DNA of 64,000 bases from Actinomadura harenae (GTDB lineage Bacteria; Actinomycetota; Actinomycetes; Streptosporangiales; Streptosporangiaceae): assembly GCF_003696215.1 (NCBI RefSeq), contig NZ_RFFG01000002.1:1-64000 (forward strand), in the 5' to 3' direction. The position numbers and the translations under genes were made by a program. The notes under the pieces are model-generated. The model worked only from the letters and a program-made list of their open reading frames with translations. It ran no database searches and was not told the DNA's origin. Position 1 is the stretch's first letter. Every line of letters starts with the position of its first letter. Below are positions 15,234 to 24,995 of the stretch, in pieces.

Positions 15234-18200
15234 TCAGACCTCGTCGACGCTCATCGCGCCCTCATTGGGGCGACGGGAGAGGTCGATGCCGAGCTCTTCC
15301 GCGGCGCGGAAGACGTCCTCGTCCGTGTCACGCATCTCGATGGACATGCCGTCGCTCGACAGAACCTCGACGTTGAGGCAGAGCGACTGCATCTCCTTGA
15401 TGAGGACCTTGAAGGACTCGGGGATGCCGGGCTCGGGGATGTTCTCGCCCTTGACGATGGCCTCGTAGACCTTCACCCGGCCGAGAACGTCGTCGGACTT
15501 GATGGTGAGCAGTTCCTGCAGGGCGTAGGCGGCGCCGTACGCCTCCAGGGCCCACACCTCCATCTCACCGAAGCGCTGGCCGCCGAACTGCGCCTTACCG
15601 CCCAGCGGCTGCTGGGTGATCATCGAGTACGGGCCGGTGGAACGGGCGTGGATCTTGTCGTCCACCAGGTGCAGCAGCTTCAGGATGTAGGTGTAGCCGA
15701 CCGCGATCGGGTCGCGGTACGGCTCGCCGGTGCGGCCGTCGAACAGCCTCGCCTTGCCGCCCGGGCCGACCATGCGGTTGCCGTCCCGGTTGGGCAGGGT
15801 GGAGGAGATCAGGCCGGTGACGTCGTCCTCGCGGGCGCCGTCGAACACCGGGGTGGCCGCGCGGGTCCAGGGCTCGGCCTCCTCCACGCCGATCTCCCGG
15901 AGCTCGCGCTTCCACTCGGCGTCGTCGCCCTCGACCTTCCAGCCCTGGCTGGCGACCCAGCCGAGGTGGGACTCGAGGACCTGGCCGACGTTCATACGGC
16001 CGGGGACGCCCAGCGGGTTCAGCACGATGTCGACGGGCGTGCCGTCCTCCAGGAACGGCATGTCCTCGACGGGCAGCACCTTGGAGATGACGCCCTTGTT
16101 GCCGTGCCGGCCGGCCAGCTTGTCGCCGTCGGTGATCTTGCGCTTCTGGGCCACGTAGACGCGGACCAGCTCGTTCACGCCCGGCGGGAGCTCGTCGCCC
16201 TCGTCGCGGGAGAACACCCGGACGCCGATGACCTTGCCCTGCTCGCCGTGCGGCACCTTCAGCGAGGTGTCGCGGACCTCGCGCGCCTTCTCACCGAAGA
16301 TCGCGCGGAGCAGGCGCTCCTCCGGGGTCAGCTCGGTCTCGCCCTTCGGGGTGACCTTGCCGACCAGGATGTCGCCGGGGACGACGTCCGCGCCGATCCG
16401 GATGATCCCGCGCTCGTCCAGGTCCGCCAAGACCTCCTCGGAGACGTTCGGGATGTCCCGGGTGATCTCCTCGGGGCCGAGCTTGGTGTCCCGGGCGTCG
16501 ACCTCGTGCTCCTCGATGTGGATCGAGGACAGGACGTCGTCCTGCACGAGGCGCTGCGACAGGATGATCGCGTCCTCGTAGTTGTGGCCCTCCCACGGCA
16601 TGTACGCCACCAGGAGGTTCTTACCCAGCGCCATCTCACCGGTGTCGGTGCAGGGGCCGTCGGCGACGACCTGGCCCACCTCGACGCGCTGGCCCTCGAA
16701 CACGATCGGCTTCTGGTTGAAGCAGGTGCCCTGGTTGGACCGCTTGAACTTCGACACCCGGTAGGTGTTGCGGGTGCCGTCGTCGTTCATGACGGTCACG
16801 TAGTCGGCGGAGACCTCCTCGACCACGCCGGCCTTGTCGGCGACGATGACGTCACCGGCGTCGACGGCCGCGCGGTACTCCATGCCCGTGCCGACCAGCG
16901 GAGCCTCGCTGCGGAGCAGCGGCACCGACTGGCGCTGCATGTTGGAGCCCATCAGCGCGCGGTTCGCGTCGTCGTGCTCCAGGAACGGGATCATCGCGGT
17001 CGCGACCGAGGTCATCTGACGCGCCGAGACGTCCATGTACTGGACGTCCTGCGGCGGGATCAGCTCGATCTCGCCGCCCTTCTTGCGGATCAGGACCTGG
17101 TTCTCGGTGAACCGGCCGTCATCGTCCAGCAGCGAGTTCGCCTGGGCGACGACGAAGCGGTCCTCCTCGTCGGCGGTCAGGTAGTCGATCTGCTCGGTGA
17201 CCTGGCCGTCGACGACCTTGCGGTACGGCGTCTCGACGAACCCGAACGGGTTCACCCGGCCGTACGCGGCGAGCGAGCCGATCAGGCCGATGTTCGGGCC
17301 TTCCGGCGTCTCGATCGGGCAGGCGCGGCCGTAGTGCGACGGGTGGACGTCGCGGACCTCCATGCCGGCCCGCTCACGGGACAGACCGCCCGGACCCAGC
17401 GCGTTCAGGCGGCGCTTGTGGGTCAGGCCCGCGAGCGGGTTGGTCTGGTCCATGAACTGGGACAGCTGGCTGGTGCCGAAGAACTCCTTGATGGAGGCGA
17501 CGACCGGCCGGATGTTGATCAGGGTCTGCGGCGTGATCGCCTCGACGTCCTGGGTGGTCATCCGCTCGCGGACGACCCGCTCCATGCGCGCCAGGCCCAG
17601 GCGGACCTGGTTCTGGATCAGCTCGCCGACGGTGCGCAGGCGACGGTTGCCGAAGTGGTCGATGTCGTCGACCTCGATCGGCACGGACGCGCCGCCGAGC
17701 GACGCCTCCTCCTCACCCGCGTGCAGGCGGACGAGGTACTCGATCGTCCCGACGATGTCGTCCTCGGTCAGCGTTCCCTGGTTGGTCTCCAGCTCCAGCC
17801 CGAGCTTCTTGTTGACCTTGTAACGGCCCACCTTGGCCAGGTCGTAGCGCTTCGGGTTGAAGTACAGGTTCTCCAGCAGGGTCTGCGCCGACTCCTTCGT
17901 CGGCGGCTCGCCCGGACGCAGCTTGCGGTAGATGTCCAGCAGCGCGTCGTCCTGGCCGGACGTGTGGTCCTTCTCCAGGGTGATGTTGATCGACTCGTAG
18001 GAGCCGAAGCGCTCGCGGATGCGCGCCTCGTCCCAGCCCAGCGCCTTCAGCAGGACCGTGACGGGCTGCTTGCGCTTGCGGTCGATGCGCACACCGACGT
18101 TGTCGCGCTTGTCGATCTCGAACTCCAGCCAGGCACCGCGGCTGGGGATGACCCGGCAGCCGTAGATGTCCTTGTCGCTGGCCTTGTCGAGCGCGCGGTC

Positions 18201-18710
18201 GAAGTAGACGCCGGGCGAGCGAACGAGCTGGGACACGACGACCCGCTCGGTTCCGTTGATGATGAAGGTGCCCTTGGAGGTCATGAGCGGGAAGTCGCCC
18301 ATGAACACCGTCTGGCTCTTGATCTCACCGGTGGTGTTGTTGATGAACTCCGCCGTGACGAACATCGGGGCGGAGTAGGTCATGTCCTTGTCCTTGCACT
18401 CCTCCGCGGAGTACTTGGGCGGCTCGAACCGGTGGTCGCGGAACGAGAGGGACATGGTCCCGGAGAAGTCCTCGATGGGACTGATCTCTTCGAAGATCTC
18501 TTCGAGGCCCGACTGCGTCGGGACGCTCTTACTACCGGCCTTCTGGGCCGCCTCGACCCGGGCCTTCCACCTCTCGTTGCCCAGCAGCCAGTCAAAGGAG
18601 TTGGTCTGAAGGGCAAGGAGGTCCGGGACTTCGAGCGGCTCCTTGATGCGCGCGAAGGAGACGCGGTTCGGACCGGTTGCGGTATTCGAGGCGTTGCGCG
18701 AGGCTGCCAA
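15234..18710 (-). CDS. rpoB: RNA polymerase beta subunit, with unusual residues in the rifamycin pocket
   Basis: The 1158-residue beta subunit. I chose TTG at 18710, giving [14 protein letters not shown], because that matches actinobacterial RpoB N-termini and GGAAGGA lies just upstream; an ATG at 18806 would add 32 unrelated residues and run across the 5' leader. The rifamycin cluster reads [12 protein letters not shown] then [13 protein letters not shown]. Compared with the usual [19 protein letters not shown], it has Asn-to-Thr, Ser-to-Ala and, most notably, Ser-to-Asn at the position equivalent to E. coli Ser531 (codon AAC at 17403-17405, residue 436). His526 is retained. The rest, including the [20 protein letters not shown] block, is typical. 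Confidence 0.99.
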   Translation of the reverse strand: MAASRNASNTATGPNRVSFARIKEPLEVPDLLALQTNSFDWLLGNERWKARVEAAQKAGSKSVPTQSGLEEIFEEISPIEDFSGTMSLSFRDHRFEPPKYSAEECKDKDMTYSAPMFVTAEFINNTTGEIKSQTVFMGDFPLMTSKGTFIINGTERVVVSQLVRSPGVYFDRALDKASDKDIYGCRVIPSRGAWLEFEIDKRDNVGVRIDRKRKQPVTVLLKALGWDEARIRERFGSYESINITLEKDHTSGQDDALLDIYRKLRPGEPPTKESAQTLLENLYFNPKRYDLAKVGRYKVNKKLGLELETNQGTLTEDDIVGTIEYLVRLHAGEEEASLGGASVPIEVDDIDHFGNRRLRTVGELIQNQVRLGLARMERVVRERMTTQDVEAITPQTLINIRPVVASIKEFFGTSQLSQFMDQTNPLAGLTHKRRLNALGPGGLSRERAGMEVRDVHPSHYGRACPIETPEGPNIGLIGSLAAYGRVNPFGFVETPYRKVVDGQVTEQIDYLTADEEDRFVVAQANSLLDDDGRFTENQVLIRKKGGEIELIPPQDVQYMDVSARQMTSVATAMIPFLEHDDANRALMGSNMQRQSVPLLRSEAPLVGTGMEYRAAVDAGDVIVADKAGVVEEVSADYVTVMNDDGTRNTYRVSKFKRSNQGTCFNQKPIVFEGQRVEVGQVVADGPCTDTGEMALGKNLLVAYMPWEGHNYEDAIILSQRLVQDDVLSSIHIEEHEVDARDTKLGPEEITRDIPNVSEEVLADLDERGIIRIGADVVPGDILVGKVTPKGETELTPEERLLRAIFGEKAREVRDTSLKVPHGEQGKVIGVRVFSRDEGDELPPGVNELVRVYVAQKRKITDGDKLAGRHGNKGVISKVLPVEDMPFLEDGTPVDIVLNPLGVPGRMNVGQVLESHLGWVASQGWKVEGDDAEWKRELREIGVEEAEPWTRAATPVFDGAREDDVTGLISSTLPNRDGNRMVGPGGKARLFDGRTGEPYRDPIAVGYTYILKLLHLVDDKIHARSTGPYSMITQQPLGGKAQFGGQRFGEMEVWALEAYGAAYALQELLTIKSDDVLGRVKVYEAIVKGENIPEPGIPESFKVLIKEMQSLCLNVEVLSSDGMSIEMRDTDEDVFRAAEELGIDLSRRPNEGAMSVDEV

Positions 18711-18855
18711 GAGTGGTCCTTCCGAGGGCTCGCGGCGTAACTGACGACACGCACGCCAGACGATCCAAGTAGCGAGACCGGCACGATGAGGTCCAAAACG
18801 GACCATGGCAGGTGTGCTCTCGCACGTGAATAGTCAGAGGGCAGCGCAAAGGGGC

Positions 18856-18884
18856 AGTGTAGTCGACAACCACACCGCTCGCAA
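18856..18884 (-). promoter_or_regulatory. Predicted main rpoB promoter
   Basis: Minus-strand TTGCGA (18879-18884), 17-base spacer, TACACT (18856-18861). The predicted start near 18849 gives a leader of about 140 bases before the TTG start. Just past the start is CCCCTTTGCGCTGC. Confidence 0.65.
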
Positions 18885-18919
18885 CTCCAGCGCCGCAGTA
18901 TGCATCACAGTCGCCTGCG

Positions 18920-18948
18920 AGCATCGCTCTTCCCGCCCGACTAGTCAA
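18920..18948 (-). promoter_or_regulatory. Second, upstream rpoB promoter candidate
   Basis: Minus-strand TTGACT (18943-18948), 17-base spacer, GATGCT (18920-18925). It is weaker in the -10 box than the downstream promoter but correctly oriented. Confidence 0.45.
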
Positions 18949-19055
18949 GAGCGCACTTGGACTTTTCGGGCTCTGACCTGCAGTGAGGAAGGCCATAGTT
19001 TAGAGCCCCCGCGAGGGCTCCCCCGCAAGGGCGGCGCGACGGCGTGCCGAAACGC

Positions 19056-19091
19056 GTCGAGCGACCGTCCCGGGAGGGGAGGTCGCTCGAC
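19056..19091 (-). terminator. Terminator of the mce operon
   Basis: Perfect eleven-pair stem GTCGAGCGACC / GGTCGCTCGAC around a 14-base loop, 156 bases past the last mce-operon stop, with GCGTTTC after it on the minus strand. A second small hairpin (19003-19020, GAGCCC / GGGCTC) follows. Otherwise 18949-19246 holds no gene. Confidence 0.65.
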
Positions 19092-19246
19092 ATGACGCGC
19101 CGTGGCGGGTCCTGATTCCGGCCCTGCCGCGCCGCACTTTCGGGGCGGTTCGCCGGACCGCCCCGGAGGGTGGCCCGGCCGCCGCAGGACGCCGCAGATG
19201 GCTGCCGTGGGACGTCGCGCGTGGCCGCTGTGGGGCGCCGCGGCGG

Positions 19247-20341
19247 TTAGAGCATCTGGAGGTCCGAGACCAGCCACTGCCCCTTGGTCTTCTTCATGAC
19301 CATGCGGAGTGTGTACTGGTTCGGCGTGCGGGACGCGGTGGCCTGCTTGGCGGTCGTCTGGTCCAGGTAGACCAGGGCGATCGCCTTGTCGCCGTCCACG
19401 CTCTCCACGGCGGTCTTCACCGCCTGGCCCTCGACCACCGCCTGCTGCTGCACGGCGCTGGTCTTCACCTGGGTGATCTGCTGGTCGAACTGGGTCTTGA
19501 AGTTGCCGGTGGTGTGCCCGGCGGCGCGCTTCAGGTCCGAGTCGATCGTCCGGTAGTCGTAGGACGAGATGTCCTCGGCCGCGCGGGTCGCGGCGAACTG
19601 GACCTGCTTGCCCTCCTTGTCGCCGACACCGCCCTTGGTCGTCGACGCGCCGTACAGGAAGCCGCCCAGCGCGACCGCGAGGGCCAGGTTCACCACGATC
19701 AGGGCCCAGACCGTCCCGCTGACGGAGGACAGGAGCCCGCGCGTCCGGCGGCGCTTCTCGACCTTCGCCGTCGTGGCGGCCTCGGTCCCGGGAACCTCGT
19801 CGGTCTCGTCGGTCTCGTCGTCCTCGACGGCGATGATCTTCGCCCGGGAGGCGCGCTTCCGCCTCCCGCCCTTGGACTTCCCGTCGTCCGCCTCGGGGGC
19901 GTCCTCGACCTCGTCCCCGGGCGTGTCGGCCTTCTCGGCGCCGGTGTCCGCGTCTTTGGCGGGCTTCGGCGCGTCCCCGGTGATCGTCTCGGAGTCGGCG
20001 GACGGCTCGGCGTCCTCGTCCGGCGTGTCGTCGGCCTTCTCGACGTCCTTCGGCTCGGGCTTCGGCTCGGGCTTCGGCTCGGTGGCGGACGCGGAGTCCT
20101 CGTCCGAGGCGGGCTCGTCGTCCTTGTCCGCGGCCTCGGCGGGCTTGGCGTCCGCAAGGGCCTCAGCGGGCTTCTCAGGCGCTTCCGGGGCGTCCCCGGA
20201 CTTTGCGGCCTTCTCCGCCTCCCGCTCGGCCTCCTCGGCCTCTCGGGCGGCCTCCTCGGCCATCCGGCGGGTGATCTCGGCCTTGAGTTTGGCCTCCTGG
20301 GCCCGGCGGGCCCGCTCCTCGGCGTTGATGTCGGTCGTCAC
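19247..20341 (-). CDS. Mce-associated membrane protein with long charged cytoplasmic tail
   Basis: The 364-residue product has an extremely charged N-terminal half (Glu/Asp/Lys/Ala-rich, including EPKPEPKPEPKD and a predicted Glu/Arg/Ala coiled coil in the first 45 residues), a basic KRRRTRG stop, one transmembrane helix (WALIVVNLALAVALGGFLYG) and an extracytoplasmic domain. That domain carries the SYDYRTIDSDLKRAAGHTTG motif shared with the preceding gene and with Mce-associated proteins generally. GTG 20341 overlaps the previous stop by four bases; a start further upstream is unlikely. It ends the mce operon and probably stabilises the Mce complex. Confidence 0.85.
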   Translation of the reverse strand: MTTDINAEERARRAQEAKLKAEITRRMAEEAAREAEEAEREAEKAAKSGDAPEAPEKPAEALADAKPAEAADKDDEPASDEDSASATEPKPEPKPEPKDVEKADDTPDEDAEPSADSETITGDAPKPAKDADTGAEKADTPGDEVEDAPEADDGKSKGGRRKRASRAKIIAVEDDETDETDEVPGTEAATTAKVEKRRRTRGLLSSVSGTVWALIVVNLALAVALGGFLYGASTTKGGVGDKEGKQVQFAATRAAEDISSYDYRTIDSDLKRAAGHTTGNFKTQFDQQITQVKTSAVQQQAVVEGQAVKTAVESVDGDKAIALVYLDQTTAKQATASRTPNQYTLRMVMKKTKGQWLVSDLQML

Positions 20342-20868
20342 GGGACCATTCCCATCTTCGACACGAGCCACTTGCCCTTGACCTTGGACATGTCCATCGC
20401 GAACCGGTAGTAGCGCGGCTGGCCGTTCGGCACCTTCGGGCTGGTGGTCGTCGCGGAGATCGAGACGATCACCTCGGCCGAGCCCCCGTCCATGGACACG
20501 ATGCCCGCGTGGACCTGCTGGACCGACGAGGTCGACTGGGACTTGGTGGCGATGTCGGCGATCTGCTTGGCCTGCGTGGCCCACTGCGCCTTGATGTCGC
20601 CGGTCATCCCGCTGGTGACCCGCCCAATGCCCTGCTGGACGGTCCGGTAGTCGATGCTCGCGAGGTTCACCCCGGTCTGCCGGGCCGACTGGAGGACGCC
20701 CTTGCGGTCGTCGGACTCGTTGCCGGCCGACCAGTACCGGACGCCGGCGAACACCGTCGCCACCGCCAGGGCGGCGGCCAGCACACCCAGGACGATCGCG
20801 GCGATCGACACGCCGCCACCGCCCCGCGACGCCGCGGCGTCGACCGCGTCGGTCGCGCCGTACTTCAT
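20338..20868 (-). CDS. Mce-associated single-pass membrane protein
   Basis: A 176-residue protein: a Gly-rich N-terminus, a transmembrane helix at about residues 20-44, then an outer domain with ASIDYRTVQQGIGRVTSGMTG, recognisably related to the same motif in the next gene. This is the Mas/OmamA-like class encoded at the end of mce operons, thought to stabilise Mce proteins. It lies 55 bases after mceF and overlaps the next gene by four bases. Confidence 0.87.
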   Translation of the reverse strand: MKYGATDAVDAAASRGGGGVSIAAIVLGVLAAALAVATVFAGVRYWSAGNESDDRKGVLQSARQTGVNLASIDYRTVQQGIGRVTSGMTGDIKAQWATQAKQIADIATKSQSTSSVQQVHAGIVSMDGGSAEVIVSISATTTSPKVPNGQPRYYRFAMDMSKVKGKWLVSKMGMVP

Positions 20869-20923
20869 CGCGTCGTCTCCTTCATCGCGTTGAGGGGGCT
20901 CGCTCCGGGCCCGGGCCGGGCGG

Positions 20924-22387
20924 TCACTTCCCGCCCATGAGGGGGCCGAGCAGGAGCATCTTCCAGGAGGCGTCCCCGAGGAGCCGCTGCTGTCCGCCGG
21001 TGTTGCCGAGCCCGTAGCGGCGGCCGTCCGGTCCGTAGACCACGCCGGTCGAAGGATCGTACCCGGCGAGCTCCACGGTGCCGTCGGCGACCGGGACGTT
21101 GACGCCGGTCAGCTGCCCCATCGGGCTCGTCGCGGGGCCCGAGCCCGCGGCGGACGTCCGGTCGTCCCCGCCCTTGCCGGCGGACGCGTCGGACGTCCTG
21201 CCCGACGCCCCGCCCGCCGGGAAGCCGGCGCCGGACGTGGCGCCCGGCGGGACCTTCGGGGTCGGCTCGAGGGCGTCCTTCGGGAAGTTCCGCGCGCCTC
21301 GCACGTCGGTGGGGGCGTTGTGCGCCGCCTTGCACCCGGTGTTCAGGTCGGGCATGCGGTCCCGGGTGTCCTGGGGCCAGCGGTGCGGGGTCTTCTCGTA
21401 GCCCTGGGTGCAGGGCGGAGGCGAGTCGATGTTGAGGGCGAGGCCGAGGTGCTGGGTGCCGTCGCCCGGCATGACGGTGAACACTCCGGCGAGCGTGACC
21501 GGGTAGAGGATCATCAGGGACCGCAGGCCGGCCCGCCGGGCGGCGATGATCTGCCCGGTGGTGGTCAGGTTGGCCAGCATCACCGGCAGGGTGGGGGCCA
21601 GGTCCTTGATGGTGCCGTCCGCCTGGGTGATCGCGCCGGGGGCGGCGGCGATGTCGTCGCGGATCGCTCCGTCGTTGTCCCGGAGCGTGGCGCTCAGGCT
21701 GTTCAGGTTGCGGGCGAAGCCGCGGATGTTGGCGCCCTCGGCGGCCTGCGTGTCCAGGACGACCCGGCCGTTGTCGAGCAGGGCCTTGGTGTCCGGGTAG
21801 GCCTTGTCCGCCGTCTTCAGGATCCGGTCGGTGTCGTCGAGGATCTTCTGCAGGTCGGTGGACGTGCCGGAGAACGCCTTGTCCAGCTCGTCCACGATCG
21901 TCCCGAGGTTCTTCGGGTCCACCGAGCCGACGAGCTGGTCGACGTTGCGCAGCAGTTCCTCGGTCGAGACCGGGATCCGCGTCTGCTGCCGCGGGATCGT
22001 GTACGGCCTGCCCTGGTCGAGGTAGGGGCCGCCGTTCCGGCTCGGCTCCAGGTCGATGTACTGCTCGCCGACGGCCGACCGGTTCGCGACGATGGCGGAG
22101 GTGCCGTCGCGCGGGATCCGGTGGCCCTTGTCGAGGAGCAGCTTGACCTTGATGCCGTCCTGGGTGAGCTGGATCGGCCCGACGCGTCCGACCGGGACGC
22201 CCCGGTAGGTGACCTCGGCGTTGGTGAACACCCCGCCGGAGTCGCTGAGGTCGACGTAGGCGAAGTACTGCTGCCCGAGCGCCTTCTTCCCGAACCCGAT
22301 GTACTTCACCGACACGGTCGTGATGCCGATGATCGTGATCAGGGCGAAGGCGATGAGCTGGATCTTGACGCCGCGCTTGAGGATCAC
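20924..22387 (-). CDS. mceF: Mce family protein, MceF position
   Basis: The 487-residue protein has one N-terminal transmembrane helix (residues 9-29), then an MCE/MlaD domain starting FAYVDLSDSGGVFTNAEVTYRG with the conserved GVPVGRVGPIQL turn, then a long helical part (about 140-290) and a Ser/Gly/Pro-rich tail. It is the sixth Mce subunit and should help form the hexameric lipid tunnel across the envelope. GTG start overlaps mceE by four bases. Confidence 0.9.
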   Translation of the reverse strand: MILKRGVKIQLIAFALITIIGITTVSVKYIGFGKKALGQQYFAYVDLSDSGGVFTNAEVTYRGVPVGRVGPIQLTQDGIKVKLLLDKGHRIPRDGTSAIVANRSAVGEQYIDLEPSRNGGPYLDQGRPYTIPRQQTRIPVSTEELLRNVDQLVGSVDPKNLGTIVDELDKAFSGTSTDLQKILDDTDRILKTADKAYPDTKALLDNGRVVLDTQAAEGANIRGFARNLNSLSATLRDNDGAIRDDIAAAPGAITQADGTIKDLAPTLPVMLANLTTTGQIIAARRAGLRSLMILYPVTLAGVFTVMPGDGTQHLGLALNIDSPPPCTQGYEKTPHRWPQDTRDRMPDLNTGCKAAHNAPTDVRGARNFPKDALEPTPKVPPGATSGAGFPAGGASGRTSDASAGKGGDDRTSAAGSGPATSPMGQLTGVNVPVADGTVELAGYDPSTGVVYGPDGRRYGLGNTGGQQRLLGDASWKMLLLGPLMGGK

Positions 22388-23718
22388 GACAGGCCCCCGG
22401 TCATCAGCGTGTGCAGGTCGCCCGGGCCGCGGAGCGCCTTGGGCTTCGGCGTGCCGGTCTGACCGGTCTTGCCCGTGTTTCCAGTGTTCTGGCCCGTCTG
22501 GCCGCCGAGGCCGGGCAGGCCGCCCCCGGACGGCATCTGCGGCAGGATGCCGAGCGGCGTCCGCGGCAGCGTGACGTTCGGGACCTTCAGCATCGACCGC
22601 ATCTGCTGGCCGCCCGCCAGGCCCTCCAGGTCGGTGCCGCCCAGCAGGTTGTGGGCGATGTTCTGGAAGTCCAGGTCGATCGTCAGCCGGATGTTGCCGT
22701 AGTCGCCCCGGATGACGTTCCCGAACGTCGCCGGGAACGGGTAGCTGAGCAGCGTCTCCAGGTTGCGCGGCAGGCTGCTGCCCGCCTTGTTGAGGTTGCG
22801 CAGCAGCGGGTCGAGCGTCTTGAGGTTCGCCAGCAGGTCGTCCCGCGACCGGTTCACCACGCTGGTCGTGGCCCTGCTGAGCTTGTCCAGCGCGACCAGC
22901 ATCTCGGTGAGGTCGGCCCGGTTGTCCTTCAGGACGGTGATGGCCGGGCCCGTGGTGTCGATCGTGGCCTTGATCGTCTTGCGCTCGGCGGCCAGCTTGG
23001 CGGTGAGCCGGTCGAGCGAGTCGAGGGCCTTGATGATCGCCGGACGGTTCCGGTCGAGCGTCCCGGCGAAGGTGTCGATCCGCTGGAGCACCGACCGGAT
23101 GGTCGACTCGCGGCCGCTCATCGCGGCGTTCAGCTCCCGGGTGATCGTGGTGACCTGCTCCAGCCCGCCGCCGTTGAGCAGCAGCGACATGGCCGACAGG
23201 ACCTCCTCGATCTCCGTGGACCGGCTGGTGCGCGACAGCGGGATCAGCGCCCCGCCGCGCAGCTCGCCGCGGGCCGGCTCGCCGACCGGCGGCTCGTCCA
23301 GCTCGACGAACTTCTCACCGAGCAGGGACGTCTGGCCGATGCGGGCGTAGGCGTTCTCGGGCAGCTTCACGTCCGAGCGGATCTTGACGGTGACGATGGC
23401 GTGCCAGCCCTCCTGGCCGCCGCCGAGCTTGATGTCGTCGACCTTGCCGACCGACACGTCGTTGACCTTGACCACCGACTGCGGGACGAGGTCGAGCACG
23501 TTGCCGAACTCGACCTTCAGCGTCCGCGGGTGGGAGCCGAGGTCGGGACCGCCCGGCAGCGGAATCGAGTCGACCCCGCGGAACGAGCAGCCCGACAGGG
23601 CCGTCGCGCCCGCGAGCGCGACCACGCCCAGGCGGACGGGCGTCCTGGCCCGGCCGGGTGCCCCGGCGGCGCGGAGCGTCCCGCGGCCGAGGGGAGACCG
23701 GAACGACCGGCGGGTCAT
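22384..23718 (-). CDS. mceE: Mce family lipoprotein, MceE position
   Basis: A 444-residue lipoprotein. The signal peptide ends in ATALSGC with a proper lipobox Cys at about residue 43, as expected for the MceE (LprK-like) subunit. The MCE domain follows (KVEFGNVLDLVPQSVVKVND, VSVGKVDDIKL), then a long helical region and a Gly/Thr/Gln-rich tail with GQTGQNTGNTGKTGQTG. The ATG overlaps the mceD stop by four bases; longer in-frame starts would read through mceD. Confidence 0.92.
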   Translation of the reverse strand: MTRRSFRSPLGRGTLRAAGAPGRARTPVRLGVVALAGATALSGCSFRGVDSIPLPGGPDLGSHPRTLKVEFGNVLDLVPQSVVKVNDVSVGKVDDIKLGGGQEGWHAIVTVKIRSDVKLPENAYARIGQTSLLGEKFVELDEPPVGEPARGELRGGALIPLSRTSRSTEIEEVLSAMSLLLNGGGLEQVTTITRELNAAMSGRESTIRSVLQRIDTFAGTLDRNRPAIIKALDSLDRLTAKLAAERKTIKATIDTTGPAITVLKDNRADLTEMLVALDKLSRATTSVVNRSRDDLLANLKTLDPLLRNLNKAGSSLPRNLETLLSYPFPATFGNVIRGDYGNIRLTIDLDFQNIAHNLLGGTDLEGLAGGQQMRSMLKVPNVTLPRTPLGILPQMPSGGGLPGLGGQTGQNTGNTGKTGQTGTPKPKALRGPGDLHTLMTGGLS

Positions 23719-24971
23719 CGGGTACCTCCCGGCAGCAGGGCGGTGAAGTCGCGCTTGGTCGTGGACGGCTTGGCGGTCTTTCCGGACTTGCCCGTCCCAC
23801 CCTTGGTGGACGGGCGCTCCTCGCCGGGGCCGTAGGCGTCCGGCGGGATCGGGACCGGGTCGTAGTGCGTGGTCAGAGCGGTGATCCAGGACAGGTCGAG
23901 GCTGAGGCCCGTGAGGGCCTTGCCGATGCCGTTGTAGGGCTTGACGAAGTCCAGGCACTGCTTGGGCGGGGCCCCGACCGAGTAGGCCAGCGAGCACACC
24001 CAGTCGGCCAGGTCGTGGAACTGCCGCAGGTCGGCCCGGTTGTGGATGGTGCCGCTGATCGGGTCGTACGCGCGGGCCAGGTTGTTGATGGCCAGCGGCG
24101 CGGTCGTCAGCAGCTCGGCCAGGGAGTCCTTGTCCTTGACGAGCGTCCCGGTGATCTGGGCCAGCTGCCGGACGTCGGTGGACAGCCCGTCCCGGTTCTC
24201 CTTCACGAACTGCTGGACGTTCCGGAGCGTCGGCCCGAGCGTGCGCAGCGCGGCGGTCAGGTCGTCCTTCTCCCCCGCGAGCTGCCCGGACACCGAGTTC
24301 AGATGCCCGGTGAGGGACCGCACCTGGTCGTCGTTCTGGCGCAGCGTGTCGGTGATCACCTTGAGGTTGGCGATCGTCTTGGCCACGTCCTCGCGGTCCT
24401 GGCTGAGCGTGCTCAGCGCCTTGGACGAGTCGTGGATGGTCGCGTTCACGTCGTCGCCGGTGCCCTGGAGGGTGTCGGCGCCGACCTGGAGCAGCCGGGA
24501 CAACGCGCCGTCCTTGTTCGCCCCCTGCGGCCCGAGCGCCTTGCTGAGGTCGCTCAGGCTGGAGCCGACCTCGTCCACCTCCACCGGCACCTGGGTGCGG
24601 GCGGTGGTGAGGGTCGTCCGGTCGGGCAGCGTGGCGCCGCCCTTGTAGACGGGGGTGAGCTGGACGTAGCGGTCGGCGACGAGGGTCTGGTTGACGATGA
24701 CCGCGAAGGCGTCGCTCGGCACCTTGTACTTGGCGTCGTAGGTCATCTCGACCCTGACCGCCGGCCCGACCGGCTGGACCTTGGTCACCTTGCCGACCGG
24801 GATGCCGAGGATCCGCACGTCCGCGCCCTTGTACAGGCCGACGCTGCGGGTGAAGTACGCCGTCACGTGCTTCTGCTTGGGCTCGCTCAGCAGCAGCACG
24901 ACCGCGGCCGCCACGACGACGAGGGCGAGCATCGCCCCGCCGATGCGGAGGATCAGTCCTGAGTTACGCAC
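23715..24971 (-). CDS. mceD: Mce family protein, MceD position
   Basis: The 418-residue product has an N-terminal transmembrane helix (residues 7-28), an MCE domain with the signature GLYKGADVRILGIPVGKVTK, and a long helical stretch containing a Cys pair (DWVCSLAYSV, KQCLDF). The C-terminus is Lys/Thr/Gly-rich. GTG start; 24 bases after mceC. Part of the Mce lipid-import complex. Confidence 0.92.
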   Translation of the reverse strand: MRNSGLILRIGGAMLALVVVAAAVVLLLSEPKQKHVTAYFTRSVGLYKGADVRILGIPVGKVTKVQPVGPAVRVEMTYDAKYKVPSDAFAVIVNQTLVADRYVQLTPVYKGGATLPDRTTLTTARTQVPVEVDEVGSSLSDLSKALGPQGANKDGALSRLLQVGADTLQGTGDDVNATIHDSSKALSTLSQDREDVAKTIANLKVITDTLRQNDDQVRSLTGHLNSVSGQLAGEKDDLTAALRTLGPTLRNVQQFVKENRDGLSTDVRQLAQITGTLVKDKDSLAELLTTAPLAINNLARAYDPISGTIHNRADLRQFHDLADWVCSLAYSVGAPPKQCLDFVKPYNGIGKALTGLSLDLSWITALTTHYDPVPIPPDAYGPGEERPSTKGGTGKSGKTAKPSTTKRDFTALLPGGTR

Positions 24972-24995
24972 GGTGGTGCACCTGCCTGGTCGCGA

